The notes under the pieces were generated by a model that was not told the origin of the DNA, ran no database searches, and was given only the letters and a program-made list of their open reading frames with translations. Positions 15,409-23,816 of a DNA stretch of 35,303 nt are shown piece after piece. Made by a program: the position numbers and the translations under genes. The DNA is from Mucilaginibacter sp. (GTDB taxonomy: Bacteria > Bacteroidota > Bacteroidia > Sphingobacteriales > Sphingobacteriaceae): the NCBI GenBank assembly GCA_016763755.1, contig JAESTD010000141.1, positions 1-35,303 of the forward strand, in the 5' to 3' direction. How positions within the stretch are numbered: position 1 is the stretch's first letter; each line of letters opens with the position of its first letter.

Positions 15409-18051
15409 CTATTCGGTTTGGTCATCCTCGGTAGCTGCATCATCTGCATTACCTTCGTCTATTTTTGTATCTTGTTTAATGTCAGAATCTTCGGTTCCGG
15501 TAGCAATATCGGCGTCAGTTTGCTCGGCAATCTCCTTGTCGGCTATTGCTTCTGCTGTTACCGCCTCGTCAAGCTCTTCTTCCTCTACGTGCTCAACAGT
15601 CGCAACCGATGCAATTTCGTCGTTACCTTTTAACGTAATTAACCTCACCCCTTGCGTTGCACGGCCCATTGTACGTAACTCGGCAATAGCCATACGTATG
15701 ATAATGCCCGATTTGTTGATGATCATTAAGTCTTCCGTATCAGTAACACCTTTTATGGCAACAAGGTTTCCGGTTTTTTCAGTAATGTTTAAAGTTTTTA
15801 CACCTTTACCCCCACGGTTGGTAACCCTGTAGTCTTCAATATCAGTACGTTTACCGTAACCTTTCTCTGATACTACTAACACAGTTGTTTCGGTATCATT
15901 GATGCTTATCATACCAACTACCTCATCGTTATTACTATCCAGGCTTATACCACGTACACCGGTTGCTGTACGCCCCATTGGCCTTACAGTAGACTCATTG
16001 AAGCGAATTGCGCGGCCTGATTGCAGTGCCATTACAATTTCGCTTGCACCAGTGGTTAATGTTGCCTCAAGCAGCGAATCGCCTTCGTTGATGTTGATGG
16101 CGTTGATACCATTTGCACGCGGGCGTGAGTATGCTTCTAAAGATGTCTTTTTGATAACACCTTTTTTGGTACACATGATAATGAAGTTGTTCTCCAGGTA
16201 CTCCCTGTCTTTTAACGACTTCAATTTGATGTATGCCTTTATCTTCTCCTCTTTAGGTATATTGATAATATTCTGTATTGCACGGCCCTTTGAGGTACGG
16301 GTGCCTTCAGGTATTTCAAATACACGTAACCAGAAACATTGCCCGCTCTCGATAAAGAACAGCATGTAATTATGGTTTGATGCGATGAGCAGGTGCTCTA
16401 TAAAGTCGGCATCGCGGCTGTTGCTGCCCAACGAGCCTTTACCCCCCCTGCCCTGACGACGATATTCAGTCAATGACGTGCGTTTGATATAACCCTCGTG
16501 AGAGATGGTGATCACAACATCCTCATCCTCAATAAAGTCTTCGGTTTGCATCTCTGCAGATGAGTGTACAATTTTGGTTTTACGTTCATCACCGTATTTC
16601 TCTTGTATCTCGGCCAATTCCGTTTTGATAATACCCATACGCAGGCCTTCATCAGCCAAAACAGACTTTAAGTATTCTATCTGTTTCATCAGCGCATCAT
16701 ACTCATCACGGATCTTATCACGCTCCAGACCTGTTAAACGGCGAAGCGTCATATCCAGGATAGCACGTGCCTGTATGTCGCTTAAGCCAAATTGCGTCAT
16801 CAAACCTTCGCGCGCTTCATCAGGTGTACCTGATGCACGGATGAGCTTGATAACCTCATCAAGATGATCGAGCGCTATCAGTAAACCTTCTAAAATATGC
16901 GCACGTTTTTCTGCCTCGGCAAGCTCAAACTTGGTACGTCGTATAACTACCTCATGCCTGTGTTCAACAAAGTGATGGATCAGGTCTTTCAGATTAAGCA
17001 ACATTGGGCGGCCATTAACCAGCGCTATATTGTTTACACTGAACGAGGTCTGTAGTGAAGTATATTTATAAAGATTATTTAAAACGATAGAAGCATTAGC
17101 ATCGCGTTTTATCTCATAAACCACCCGTATCCCTTGCCGGTTAGATTCATCGCGGATAGCAGAGATACCTTCGATCTTTTTCTCGTTAACGAGTTCGGCA
17201 GTGCGCTCGATCATCAAAGCTTTGTTAACTTGGTAAGGCACATCACTAACGATGATACGCTCACGGTCGTTGTTGTAAGTTTCAATCTCGGCAGTTGCAC
17301 GGATAACGATACGGCCGCGGCCGGTCTCTAATGCAGCGCGTGGGCCTTCAAAACCATAGATAATACCACCTGTGGGGAAATCAGGGCCTTTAACGTGTTT
17401 GATCAGCTCTTCAATTTGAATATCACGATCATCGATATAAGCTAACGTAGCATCAATAACCTCATTAAGGTTATGTGGCGCCATATTGGTAGCCATACCT
17501 ACTGCAATACCAGATGCACCGTTAACCAATAAGTTGGGGAACTTAGCAGGCAACACGGTTGGCTCTTGCAAAGAGTCGTCAAAGTTAAGCTGGAAGTCGA
17601 TGGTATCCTTATTGATGTCAGCTAACATCTCTTCGGCTATTCTCTGAAGCTTTGCCTCAGTATAACGCATTGCTGCAGGCTGGTCACCATCTATCGATCC
17701 ATAGTTACCTTGTCCTTCAACAAATGGGTAGCGCAAGCTCCAGTCTTGCGCCATACGTACCATGGCATCGTATACTGAAGTATCGCCGTGCGGGTGGTAC
17801 TTACCCAACACCTCACCCACTATACGGGCTGATTTTTTGTACGGCTTGTTATTACTCAGGCCGAGATCGAGCATGCCGTAAAGTACGCGCCTGTGTACCG
17901 GTTTTAAACCGTCGCGTACATCGGGTAAAGCCCTTGATACGATAACAGACATTGAATAGTCAATGTAAGCTGATCGCATCTGTTCATCAATATTTATCGG
18001 AATTATTCGGTCTTCTTTGTGGGAGTTCTCGTTTTCTAAATCTTCAGCCAT
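15409..18051 (-). CDS. gyrA: DNA gyrase subunit A
   Basis: The 880-residue breakage-reunion subunit of gyrase, which with GyrB adds negative supercoils. The N-terminal domain contains [55 protein letters not shown] and the catalytic tyrosine in [11 protein letters not shown] (Tyr130). The C-terminal pinwheel starts with the GyrA box QGRGGKG, which marks gyrase rather than topoisomerase IV ParC. At the quinolone-determining position equivalent to E. coli Ser83 there is Thr (T91), and the Asp87 equivalent is kept (D95). A very acidic tail ([33 protein letters not shown]) ends the protein. Two TPR genes follow in the same operon. The spacer upstream (18052-18249) shows no clear consensus promoter. 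Confidence 0.97.
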   Translation of the reverse strand: MAEDLENENSHKEDRIIPINIDEQMRSAYIDYSMSVIVSRALPDVRDGLKPVHRRVLYGMLDLGLSNNKPYKKSARIVGEVLGKYHPHGDTSVYDAMVRMAQDWSLRYPFVEGQGNYGSIDGDQPAAMRYTEAKLQRIAEEMLADINKDTIDFQLNFDDSLQEPTVLPAKFPNLLVNGASGIAVGMATNMAPHNLNEVIDATLAYIDDRDIQIEELIKHVKGPDFPTGGIIYGFEGPRAALETGRGRIVIRATAEIETYNNDRERIIVSDVPYQVNKALMIERTAELVNEKKIEGISAIRDESNRQGIRVVYEIKRDANASIVLNNLYKYTSLQTSFSVNNIALVNGRPMLLNLKDLIHHFVEHRHEVVIRRTKFELAEAEKRAHILEGLLIALDHLDEVIKLIRASGTPDEAREGLMTQFGLSDIQARAILDMTLRRLTGLERDKIRDEYDALMKQIEYLKSVLADEGLRMGIIKTELAEIQEKYGDERKTKIVHSSAEMQTEDFIEDEDVVITISHEGYIKRTSLTEYRRQGRGGKGSLGSNSRDADFIEHLLIASNHNYMLFFIESGQCFWLRVFEIPEGTRTSKGRAIQNIINIPKEEKIKAYIKLKSLKDREYLENNFIIMCTKKGVIKKTSLEAYSRPRANGINAININEGDSLLEATLTTGASEIVMALQSGRAIRFNESTVRPMGRTATGVRGISLDSNNDEVVGMISINDTETTVLVVSEKGYGKRTDIEDYRVTNRGGKGVKTLNITEKTGNLVAIKGVTDTEDLMIINKSGIIIRMAIAELRTMGRATQGVRLITLKGNDEIASVATVEHVEEEELDEAVTAEAIADKEIAEQTDADIATGTEDSDIKQDTKIDEGNADDAATEDDQTE

Positions 18052-18249
18052 TTTTAATTTTTCTGTAGACAGTTATGGCGCTTGTAAAATAGGTTTATCT
18101 GTAACTAAAGCGACCTGCGAAGATAACAAATTATACAGAGAATAGCGGTTTTTTTACTAACATTCTGCCGGTTTTTCACACTGTATACGGTGCCGGAAGT
18201 TGGTGCGAGAGCGAGGACAAAAATAGCCAAGAAACTGCCATAAGTTTTG

Positions 18250-18645
18250 CTACTGTACTCTTTTCCAGTATTCCTCTACAACGGTTCCGTTAGGTAGCAC
18301 ACCATTAAATACCAGCGTATCGCTACGGATCTGGAAATGATACTTTATGGTAACATTAAGCCACTTAGATGGCTGGGCGCTGTATGTCTGCGTTTCTAAG
18401 CAACTATCTTGCACAAGTTTATAATTGCCTGTTTCGTAAGTAAGTGGTTGGGCATCTTTTTCGATGTACGTGCCTGCGTAATGATCATCGTTGTATTGTC
18501 TGCGTAAAGTATATTCTGTAGAAGCCGGAGAAGGCTTGCCATTATATACACCGCCGCTATACTCCCATCTACCGGTTAAGCCACCATCAATTTTAAACGA
18601 TGATAAAACAACCAAAAGCAATACAACAATAACTAAATACTTCAT
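18250..18645 (-). CDS. Exported lipocalin-like hypothetical protein
   Basis: The 131-residue protein has an N-terminal hydrophobic signal or anchor (MKYLVIVVLLLVVLSSFKI), then LTGRWEYSGG, which resembles the first strand of lipocalin-like proteins. Alternating strands follow: YTLRRQYNDDHYAGTYIEKDAQPLTYETGNYKLVQDSCLETQT and DTLVFNGVLPNGTVVEEYWKRV. Function unknown. Its ATG abuts the TAG stop of hemF (TAGATG), so it is translated from the hemF mRNA. Confidence 0.65.
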   Translation of the reverse strand: MKYLVIVVLLLVVLSSFKIDGGLTGRWEYSGGVYNGKPSPASTEYTLRRQYNDDHYAGTYIEKDAQPLTYETGNYKLVQDSCLETQTYSAQPSKWLNVTIKYHFQIRSDTLVFNGVLPNGTVVEEYWKRVQ

Positions 18646-19560
18646 CTAAACCCAATTAATTCCTTTTTTCAATAAGCCCAGCGTTTTCTCTTCCTCACTG
18701 CCCGGCTGTGCCTGGTAGTTGTACATCCATTTGGCAGTCGGCGGCAAGCTCATCAGTATCGATTCAATACGACCGTTAGTTTCCAATCCAAATTTTGTGC
18801 CTGCATCATACACCAGGTTAAATTCTGCATAGCGACTACGGCGTTGATACTGCCATAACTGTTGTTCTTCGGTAAATGTTTTGTCGCGGTTGCGGTTAAC
18901 CAGTTCAACGTAGGTTGGCGCAAAGGTACGTCCCACGGCTTTGGAGAACTCAAACACCTGCTCCCAGGTTATCTCATCAGTGGCTGTTAATCGATCATAA
19001 AATATGCCACCTATGCCGCGTGTTTCGTTACGGTGTTTGATGTAAAAGTAGTCATCGGCCCAGGCTTTAAAACGATGATAAAAATCTGAGTTAAACTTAT
19101 CGCAGGTGTCTTTCAATTGTCGATGAAAGAAACTTGCATCTTCCTCAAAAACATAATGTGGTGTAAGGTCGATCCCGCCACCAAACCAACGAACCGGCGG
19201 GGTATTACTATGAAATGACGATGGCATCTCAAAATACCTGATATTCATGTGAATGATAGGCACCAAGGGATGATTAGGATGAATAACGATGGATACGCCA
19301 GTGGCAAAAAAATCGTCCTGCTCTACATTTAAGGCCTTTTTAACCGTGTGGGGTAACTGGCCGTGTACGGCAGAAAAGTTTACTCCACCCTTTTCAAATA
19401 TGTTTCCGTTTTGTATAACGCGGGTGCGGCCACCGCCGCCGCCATCGCGTTCCCAAAGTTCCTGTTCAAACTTAGCTTTCCCGTCGGTTGCTTCAAGTGC
19501 GGCACATATCTCGTCCTGTATTTGCTGGTAATCGGCGGCAATTTGTTCGTGAGTTATCAA
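18646..19560 (-). CDS. hemF: Oxygen-dependent coproporphyrinogen III oxidase
   Basis: The 304-residue enzyme oxidatively decarboxylates coproporphyrinogen III to protoporphyrinogen IX with O2, a late haem step. Strong family motifs are GGVNFSAVHGQLP, FHSNTPPVRWFGGGIDLTPHYVFEEDASFFHRQLKDTCDKF, the RNETRGIGGIFYDRL motif and FNLVYDAGTKFGLETNGRIESILMSLPPTAKW. The only start in register is TTG at 19558-19560 (ITHEQIAADYQQIQDEI); no in-frame ATG or GTG lies just upstream or early inside. The start sits at the edge of an inverted octamer array. A lipocalin-like gene follows without a gap. Confidence 0.95.
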   Translation of the reverse strand: MITHEQIAADYQQIQDEICAALEATDGKAKFEQELWERDGGGGGRTRVIQNGNIFEKGGVNFSAVHGQLPHTVKKALNVEQDDFFATGVSIVIHPNHPLVPIIHMNIRYFEMPSSFHSNTPPVRWFGGGIDLTPHYVFEEDASFFHRQLKDTCDKFNSDFYHRFKAWADDYFYIKHRNETRGIGGIFYDRLTATDEITWEQVFEFSKAVGRTFAPTYVELVNRNRDKTFTEEQQLWQYQRRSRYAEFNLVYDAGTKFGLETNGRIESILMSLPPTAKWMYNYQAQPGSEEEKTLGLLKKGINWV

Positions 19561-19704
19561 TGAGTGATAGATTGAATGAGCGAATGAGTGAGTTGCTTTA
19601 AGGCATCAAAGTTAAGCAAAGTAAACAAATCTGTTTACTCTATGCCATTTGAGTTATCCAATCTAAAAACATTCGTTCCTTCCATCAATCACTAATTCAC
19701 TCAT
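19560..19704. repeat. Inverted repeat with 32-nt octamer/tetramer arms (element A)
   Basis: Arm 1 (19560-19591) is eight tetramers of the form NNGA: ATGA GTGA TAGA TTGA ATGA. The remainder is GCGA ATGA GTGA. Arm 2 (19673-19704) is the inverse form TCNN eight times, with one TAAT. The arms match at 22 of 32 positions when one is reversed and complemented. The loop contains nested stems: GGCAT (19602)/ATGCC (19642) and a perfect 8-bp hairpin AGTAAACA/TGTTTACT at 19620-19639. Arm 1 touches the hemF start and arm 2 ends 7 bases before the MFS stop. Confidence 0.7.
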
Positions 19705-19711
19705 TAAATGC

Positions 19712-20956
19712 CTAACTAACCCCTGCTTCTTCTTCAATATAATTGAGATCCTTGCCAAAGGTTTCTTTTAGCTGACTAAGTGCAAACAATGCAATAACGG
19801 TTAGGGCTATCATCATGATATAACCTGCGCTTATTTGCCCGTAACTAACTTTAAGTGCGTTAAAAGCGAGGGTTATAGGAATTAACGAGCCTCTTACAAA
19901 GTTAGGTACAGTAGTGGTTACGGTAGCCCTTATATTAGTACCAAATTGTTCTGCTGCAATAGTTACAAACGTAGCCCAATACCCTACCGAGCAACCCATA
20001 AAAAAGCAAACCCAAATAAAGCGCTCATGCGTTATACCTTCCGACCTTAAATAAATTATGGCAGCAATGGTAGATAACACATGAAAAACTGCCATGGTAG
20101 TTTTGCGGGATTTTATCAATTGAGCTAACAAGCCGGCAAAAATATCGCCGATGGATATACCGATATATGTATAAAAAATCCCCTCGCCTGCACTTAACAC
20201 ATCTTTTGAGTGAAGTGCTTTGCCAAACTCTGGACTAAACGTTACCAACACACCCACCACATACCACAAAGGGGCTCCAATCAATATACAGAAAAGGTAT
20301 TTTTTAAAACGTTTAAAATTGGTGAACAACATAAAAAAGTTTCCTTTTGAAGCCTTGCTCTCCTGCACATCCTGGAACATGCCCGATTCAAATGTACCGA
20401 TACGCACAAACAGTAACAGGATGCCTAAGCCCCCACCTACCATGTAGGCACTTTGCCATCCATGCTTGGCCACGGCATAGGCGGCTGCTGCTCCAAATAG
20501 GCCAATCACAGCTACGATCATGGTGCCATATCCACGCTTCTCTTTACTCAAGGTTTCGGTTACCAAGGTTATACCTGCGCCCAACTCTCCTGCTAACCCT
20601 ATCCCCGCTACAAAGCGAATAGCGGCATACATAGGCACATTAACTACAAAAGCGTTTGCAAAATTAGCTATCGAATACAGCAGTATCGAACCGAACAAAA
20701 CTTTTATTCGACCCATTTTATCGCCTACAATTCCCCAGATTATACCGCCCAAAAGCAGGCCTGCCATTTGCACATTGATAATTAGCTGACCTTTAGTAGT
20801 TATCTCTGCCTCGTTTAAACCAAGATCAGTTAAGCTGGGTACTCTTACTATAGAAAATACCAGCAGATCGTATATATCGACAAAATAGCCAAGTGATGCG
20901 ACCAACACTAAAAATATAGCATTGCGGGTTAGTTTAGATGGGGCAGCTTCTATCAT
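19712..20956 (-). CDS. Major facilitator superfamily transporter (metabolite:H+ symporter type)
   Basis: The 414-residue protein has about 12 membrane helices. The MFS signature between helices 2 and 3 is GDKMGRIKVLFGSILLYS, and helix 4 is RFVAGIGLAGELGAGITLVTETLSKEKRGYGT, characteristic of the sugar/metabolite branch. A second, weaker motif with IKSRKT lies between helices 8 and 9. The substrate is probably a carboxylate or sugar, but cannot be told. It lies upstream of hemF in the same direction, with a 151-base spacer filled by the inverted octamer element, so read-through is possible but not shown. Confidence 0.88.
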   Translation of the reverse strand: MIEAAPSKLTRNAIFLVLVASLGYFVDIYDLLVFSIVRVPSLTDLGLNEAEITTKGQLIINVQMAGLLLGGIIWGIVGDKMGRIKVLFGSILLYSIANFANAFVVNVPMYAAIRFVAGIGLAGELGAGITLVTETLSKEKRGYGTMIVAVIGLFGAAAAYAVAKHGWQSAYMVGGGLGILLLFVRIGTFESGMFQDVQESKASKGNFFMLFTNFKRFKKYLFCILIGAPLWYVVGVLVTFSPEFGKALHSKDVLSAGEGIFYTYIGISIGDIFAGLLAQLIKSRKTTMAVFHVLSTIAAIIYLRSEGITHERFIWVCFFMGCSVGYWATFVTIAAEQFGTNIRATVTTTVPNFVRGSLIPITLAFNALKVSYGQISAGYIMMIALTVIALFALSQLKETFGKDLNYIEEEAGVS

Positions 20957-21016
20957 TTACTGTGAATAATTGGTGTGCTAAGGTAATTATTGCGGTTAAG
21001 GCTACAAACTTTTGCA

Positions 21017-21044
21017 AACAAAAAAACCCCTGTTGCCAGGGGTT
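21017..21044 (-). terminator. Intrinsic terminator of the cold shock gene
   Basis: AACCCCTG pairs with CAGGGGTT around TTGC. On the minus strand the stem is followed by a run of seven T before GTTTG. It lies 24 bases after the stop codon. Confidence 0.85.
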
Positions 21045-21068
21045 AATTGTTATTAGGTTTATGTAGGA

Positions 21069-21266
21069 CTAAACTTTTTTCACCTTTACGGCTTGCAAGC
21101 CTTTACGGCCTTCCTCTTCCTCATACTCCACATCGTCGTTATCTTTAATTGCATTTACACCGCCTTGCACGTCTTTAAAGTGTACAAACAGGTCCTTACC
21201 TTCTTCGGTTATAATAAATCCGTAACCTTTTTGGGTGTTAAACCATTTTACTTTTCTAGTTTTCAT
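21069..21266 (-). CDS. Cold shock domain protein
   Basis: The 65-residue protein is a single cold shock domain (OB fold) that binds single-stranded RNA or DNA and opens mRNA structures. RNP1 is KGYGFI (13-18) and RNP2 is LFVHF (26-30), both intact. The remaining strands (NAIKDNDDVEYEEEEGRKGLQAVKVKKV) complete the barrel. It is monocistronic, with its own terminator. A -7 type box about 94 bases upstream would give a long leader, as in other csp genes, but this is unproven. Several CspA-like paralogues are usual, so I give no gene number. Confidence 0.93.
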   Translation of the reverse strand: MKTRKVKWFNTQKGYGFIITEEGKDLFVHFKDVQGGVNAIKDNDDVEYEEEEGRKGLQAVKVKKV

Positions 21267-21359
21267 AATTCTTTAATATTAATAATTGCGTTAAGATTAG
21301 TAAGTAGTTCAAACTGAATAAGTACCTTATCATCAATGTAGAATTACAACTATCTATAC

Positions 21360-21386
21360 CAAATATAATAAAATATTAATATTCAA
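21360..21386 (-). promoter_or_regulatory. Possible promoter of the cold shock gene
   Basis: On the minus strand TATATTTG (21360-21367) fits the Bacteroidota -7 box, with a TTG 16 bases further upstream (21384-21386). This spacing is shorter than usual. It would leave an untranslated leader of roughly 85-90 bases. Confidence 0.28.
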
Positions 21387-21412
21387 GTAAATAATTATTT
21401 TTCAGGAATTTA

Positions 21413-21450
21413 GCGCAAAAAAAAGCCGCCTGCAGGTGCAGGCGGCTTTT
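21413..21450 (-). terminator. Intrinsic terminator of the secreted-protein gene
   Basis: AAAAGCCGCCTGC pairs perfectly with GCAGGCGGCTTTT around a 4-base loop. On the minus strand it continues with eight T in total, then GCGC. It lies 22 bases after the stop codon. Confidence 0.9.
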
Positions 21451-21471
21451 ACTATATATTGGGGTTGAGAA

Positions 21472-21942
21472 TTATTTAACTTTTTGGAAATAGCTAACAC
21501 CAGAACCCGGAACAACTTTTAACAATACTTCTTCGTTGTCATTTGCTACGTCAACAAAGTAAACTAATGAATCAACGTTGTCATCATTCTCTAATTTGAT
21601 AACTTCTTTTGCGAAGTAACCTTGGTATTTACCAGAGATCTCTTTTTGAGCTGATACTGGTAGCGCATTGTATTGTACAGTTTGTGTAGTACCGATCAAT
21701 TCGCCACGTTGATTATAGAAAGCTGATTTTTGTACACCGTCGATAGTGAAGGTAACTTTCTGGAATTTAGATGTTACTTTCCAGGTTACGTTCTCAGCGC
21801 CAAAATAATCAGCGTTAAATTTATTGATTGCTAAATAAGTTACGTTAGCTGAATCGTCTTTTACTTTTGGAGCTTTGTCGCCTGCAAAAACGTTAACGCT
21901 TAATAATGCTGCAACTGCTGTGGTTAAAAATATTTTCTTCAT
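21472..21942 (-). CDS. Secreted hypothetical protein
   Basis: I start this at ATG 21942 (MKKIFLTTAVAALLSVNVFAGDK; 156 residues). The ORF-track start at 22002 lies upstream of the predicted promoter and adds 20 unlikely residues. The signal peptide would be cut after VFA. The mature part has alternating strands: WKVTSKFQKVTFTIDGVQKSAFYNQRGELIGTTQTVQYNALPVSAQKEISGKYQGYFAKEVIKLE. The layout (strand, Tyr-rich strand, helix, strand) recalls PepSY-like secreted proteins of Bacteroidota, but I do not recognise it firmly. It is monocistronic, with a good promoter and terminator. Confidence 0.7.
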   Translation of the reverse strand: MKKIFLTTAVAALLSVNVFAGDKAPKVKDDSANVTYLAINKFNADYFGAENVTWKVTSKFQKVTFTIDGVQKSAFYNQRGELIGTTQTVQYNALPVSAQKEISGKYQGYFAKEVIKLENDDNVDSLVYFVDVANDNEEVLLKVVPGSGVSYFQKVK

Positions 21943-21972
21943 GGCTGTCTTTGTCTTTTTTAATTTATGCAA

Positions 21973-22003
21973 CAAAAATACACCAGAGTTGAATATTGTC
22001 AAA
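21973..22003 (-). promoter_or_regulatory. Promoter of the secreted-protein gene
   Basis: On the minus strand TATTTTTG (21980 to 21973) matches TAnnTTTG, and TTTG (22003 to 22000) lies 19 bases upstream, the spacing known for Bacteroidota sigma-A promoters. Transcription would begin about 25-30 bases before the ATG at 21942. Confidence 0.55.
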
Positions 22004-22077
22004 ATAACGGTTAATTTTTATGAAATTTTGATAATTATACTATGCAAAAAGCAAAAATGTCAAAATAAGAGCCAATA

Positions 22078-22158
22078 CTTAGTGTATTTTTACAATATGT
22101 TAAAGATTCTTGCAAATACTTATTGTAAAAAGTACACTAAGTTAAATTCTTGTAAATA
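22078..22158. repeat. 20-bp inverted repeat with an added direct repeat
   Basis: CTTAGTGTATTTTTACAATA (22078-22097) pairs with TATTGTAAAAAGTACACTAAG (22121-22141), interrupted by one extra G. In the loop, GTTAAAGATTCTTGCAAATA (22099-22118) is repeated as GTTAAATTCTTGTAAATA at 22141-22158. No T run follows on either strand. It lies about 75 bases upstream of the promoter for the secreted-protein gene and downstream of the SDR gene. Confidence 0.65.
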
Positions 22159-22201
22159 GAATTGGATTTCGTGACGATATGATGACAAAAAACCACATTC
22201 T

Positions 22202-23008
22202 TTAGCCGTTATCGGCAAATCCCGGATACAAGGTCATTCCACCATCGGCAAAAATTGTGGTGCCGGTAATGTAATCTGCCTCATCAGACGCGAGCCACGC
22301 CGCCAATTTTCCAATATCTTCCGGCTGGCCGATACGGTTATATGGAATGAGCGTGAGGAGTTTTGTTAATGCTTCCGGTGATTCCCAAGCGTCCCTGTTT
22401 ATTGGTGTTTGAATAGCACCCGGCCCAATGCCGACTACACGGATTTTCTGAGGTGCCAATTCTTGCGCTATGCTTTTCATAAACAGGCTAATACCACCCT
22501 TGCTTGCCGCATAATTAACATGACCCGCCCATGGGATAACTTCGTGTACGCTGCTCATACAAATGATCTTACCGGCAGCTTTACTAATACCTTTTCTTAT
22601 GCCCTGTTGTATGAAGATTTTTGCCGCTTCGCGAGAGCAAAGGAACTGCCCGGTGAGATTGGTACCGATGACGGTATTCCAGTCATCTAAAGACATATCC
22701 ACAAACTTTGCATCTTTCTGCAAACCGGCATTATTTACCAGGATATCCATCGAACCAAAAACATCCAGATGGTGGGCGAACATCCGCTGCACATCGTGCT
22801 CTTTACTCACGTCGGCCTGATAAGCTATCGCCTCTCCCCCTTCATCAATAATTTGGCTAACAACCTCATTCGCAGCCTGCAGGTTATGAAAGTAGTTAAC
22901 TAACAACTTGGCTCCGGCCTGTGCTAACGCTAAGGCAACGCCTTTGCCAATACCGCTATCAGCACCGGTTACTATAGCCGACTGACCTTTGAGATTTTGA
23001 TTATCCAT
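22202..23008 (-). CDS. SDR-family oxidoreductase (glucose 1-dehydrogenase-like)
   Basis: Starting at ATG 23008 (MDNQNLKGQSAIVTGADSGIGKGVAL; 268 residues). The ORF-track start at 23020 adds four residues. Classical SDR features are TGADSGIG (NAD(P) binding), NNAG near residue 91, the active-site serine in IICMSSVHE, YAASK with catalytic Tyr and Lys, and the C-terminal DYITGTTIFADGGMTLYP. The AGAKLLVNYF and VNEVIPWAGHVNYAASKGG-like stretches resemble glucose 1-dehydrogenases and related sugar dehydrogenases. The real substrate is uncertain. It stands between the secreted-protein gene and mqnA, 51 bases downstream of mqnA. Confidence 0.85.
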   Translation of the reverse strand: MDNQNLKGQSAIVTGADSGIGKGVALALAQAGAKLLVNYFHNLQAANEVVSQIIDEGGEAIAYQADVSKEHDVQRMFAHHLDVFGSMDILVNNAGLQKDAKFVDMSLDDWNTVIGTNLTGQFLCSREAAKIFIQQGIRKGISKAAGKIICMSSVHEVIPWAGHVNYAASKGGISLFMKSIAQELAPQKIRVVGIGPGAIQTPINRDAWESPEALTKLLTLIPYNRIGQPEDIGKLAAWLASDEADYITGTTIFADGGMTLYPGFADNG

Positions 23009-23059
23009 GGTATAATGCAAAGCAAATGTGACAATAAGATTGTTTGCCGCACAAACAAA

Positions 23060-23803
23060 TTACAGGGCTTTTATATAATCCAGGAAAAGATATAGTGCTT
23101 TGCGCTTCTCTTCCGTAAGGTTAAAATCCAGTTTGTGCATCAGGTAATCTTCCAGGTCAAAATCGGCACGATGAGGCAATACTTTCAAAAGATCGGTACG
23201 ATGAGCTAAGCCGTGGCGCAACGCCTGGTTAAATTCTTTTACAAATTCTTCTGAGATAGGTTTGTTAGCGATCCACGCCGCGAAAACGAATGGCAGGCCC
23301 GTAAACTTCTTCCACTCGCCCGATAGATCGTATACATATTTATATTTTTCGGTTTTGCCGAAAGTACGGTCGCCTATTTGCACAAAGGCTGTTTTGAGGT
23401 CGGTTGATGATGCATAATCGGCCGCGCCGGCCACTAACTCGGGTGTAACCTTCCAATAGTTTTTAAGCAACACCTTAGCCAGATTATTTGAGCTGCGCGA
23501 TTCGGGGTCTAATTGCACCGTAGTAGCTTCCTCGATAGGGCAATTGCTGAAGATAAATACTGAATTTACCGGGCCCTCTGCACCGATACAGTAGTTAGAG
23601 ATGATATGCCACTCGGGAAGGCTTAAAGTAGCCGCAACAGGTATCAAACCGATGTCTACTTGGTTATCTATTAATTTCTGGGCACAATCTGAGGGCATAT
23701 CAAGACTCAGATCAATATTTTCTTTAATGTCAGAATGTTGCAGTCCGTATAAAAAGGGTTTGGTGTTAGTATAACTAACAGCCGATATTTTAATCTTATT
23801 CAC
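23060..23803 (-). CDS. mqnA: Chorismate dehydratase of the futalosine menaquinone pathway
   Basis: The 247-residue enzyme dehydrates chorismate to 3-enolpyruvylbenzoate, the first committed step of the futalosine route to menaquinone. It has the periplasmic-binding-protein-like fold of the family: ISAVSYTNTKPFLYGL at the N-terminus, then DMPSDCAQKLIDNQVDIGLIPVAATLSLPEWHIISNYCIGAEGPVNSVFIFS and DPESRSSNNLAKVLL. Start is GTG at 23803 (NKIKISAVSY); no ATG fits. It lies 13 bases after the histidine phosphatase gene and downstream of mqnE, so the three genes form a cluster. Confidence 0.93.
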   Translation of the reverse strand: MNKIKISAVSYTNTKPFLYGLQHSDIKENIDLSLDMPSDCAQKLIDNQVDIGLIPVAATLSLPEWHIISNYCIGAEGPVNSVFIFSNCPIEEATTVQLDPESRSSNNLAKVLLKNYWKVTPELVAGAADYASSTDLKTAFVQIGDRTFGKTEKYKYVYDLSGEWKKFTGLPFVFAAWIANKPISEEFVKEFNQALRHGLAHRTDLLKVLPHRADFDLEDYLMHKLDFNLTEEKRKALYLFLDYIKAL

Positions 23804-23816
23804 GTTAATGATTCTC

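Noticed and set aside
15311-15832. 173-residue Ser-rich ORF opposite gyrA
   Set aside because: Antisense shadow of the acidic GyrA tail; the poly-Ser stretch is the complement of acidic codons.
18052-18249. Possible small RNA or promoter upstream of gyrA
   Set aside because: One TATTTTTG box is present on the minus strand but no -33 partner; pairings in the spacer are short. Nothing firm.
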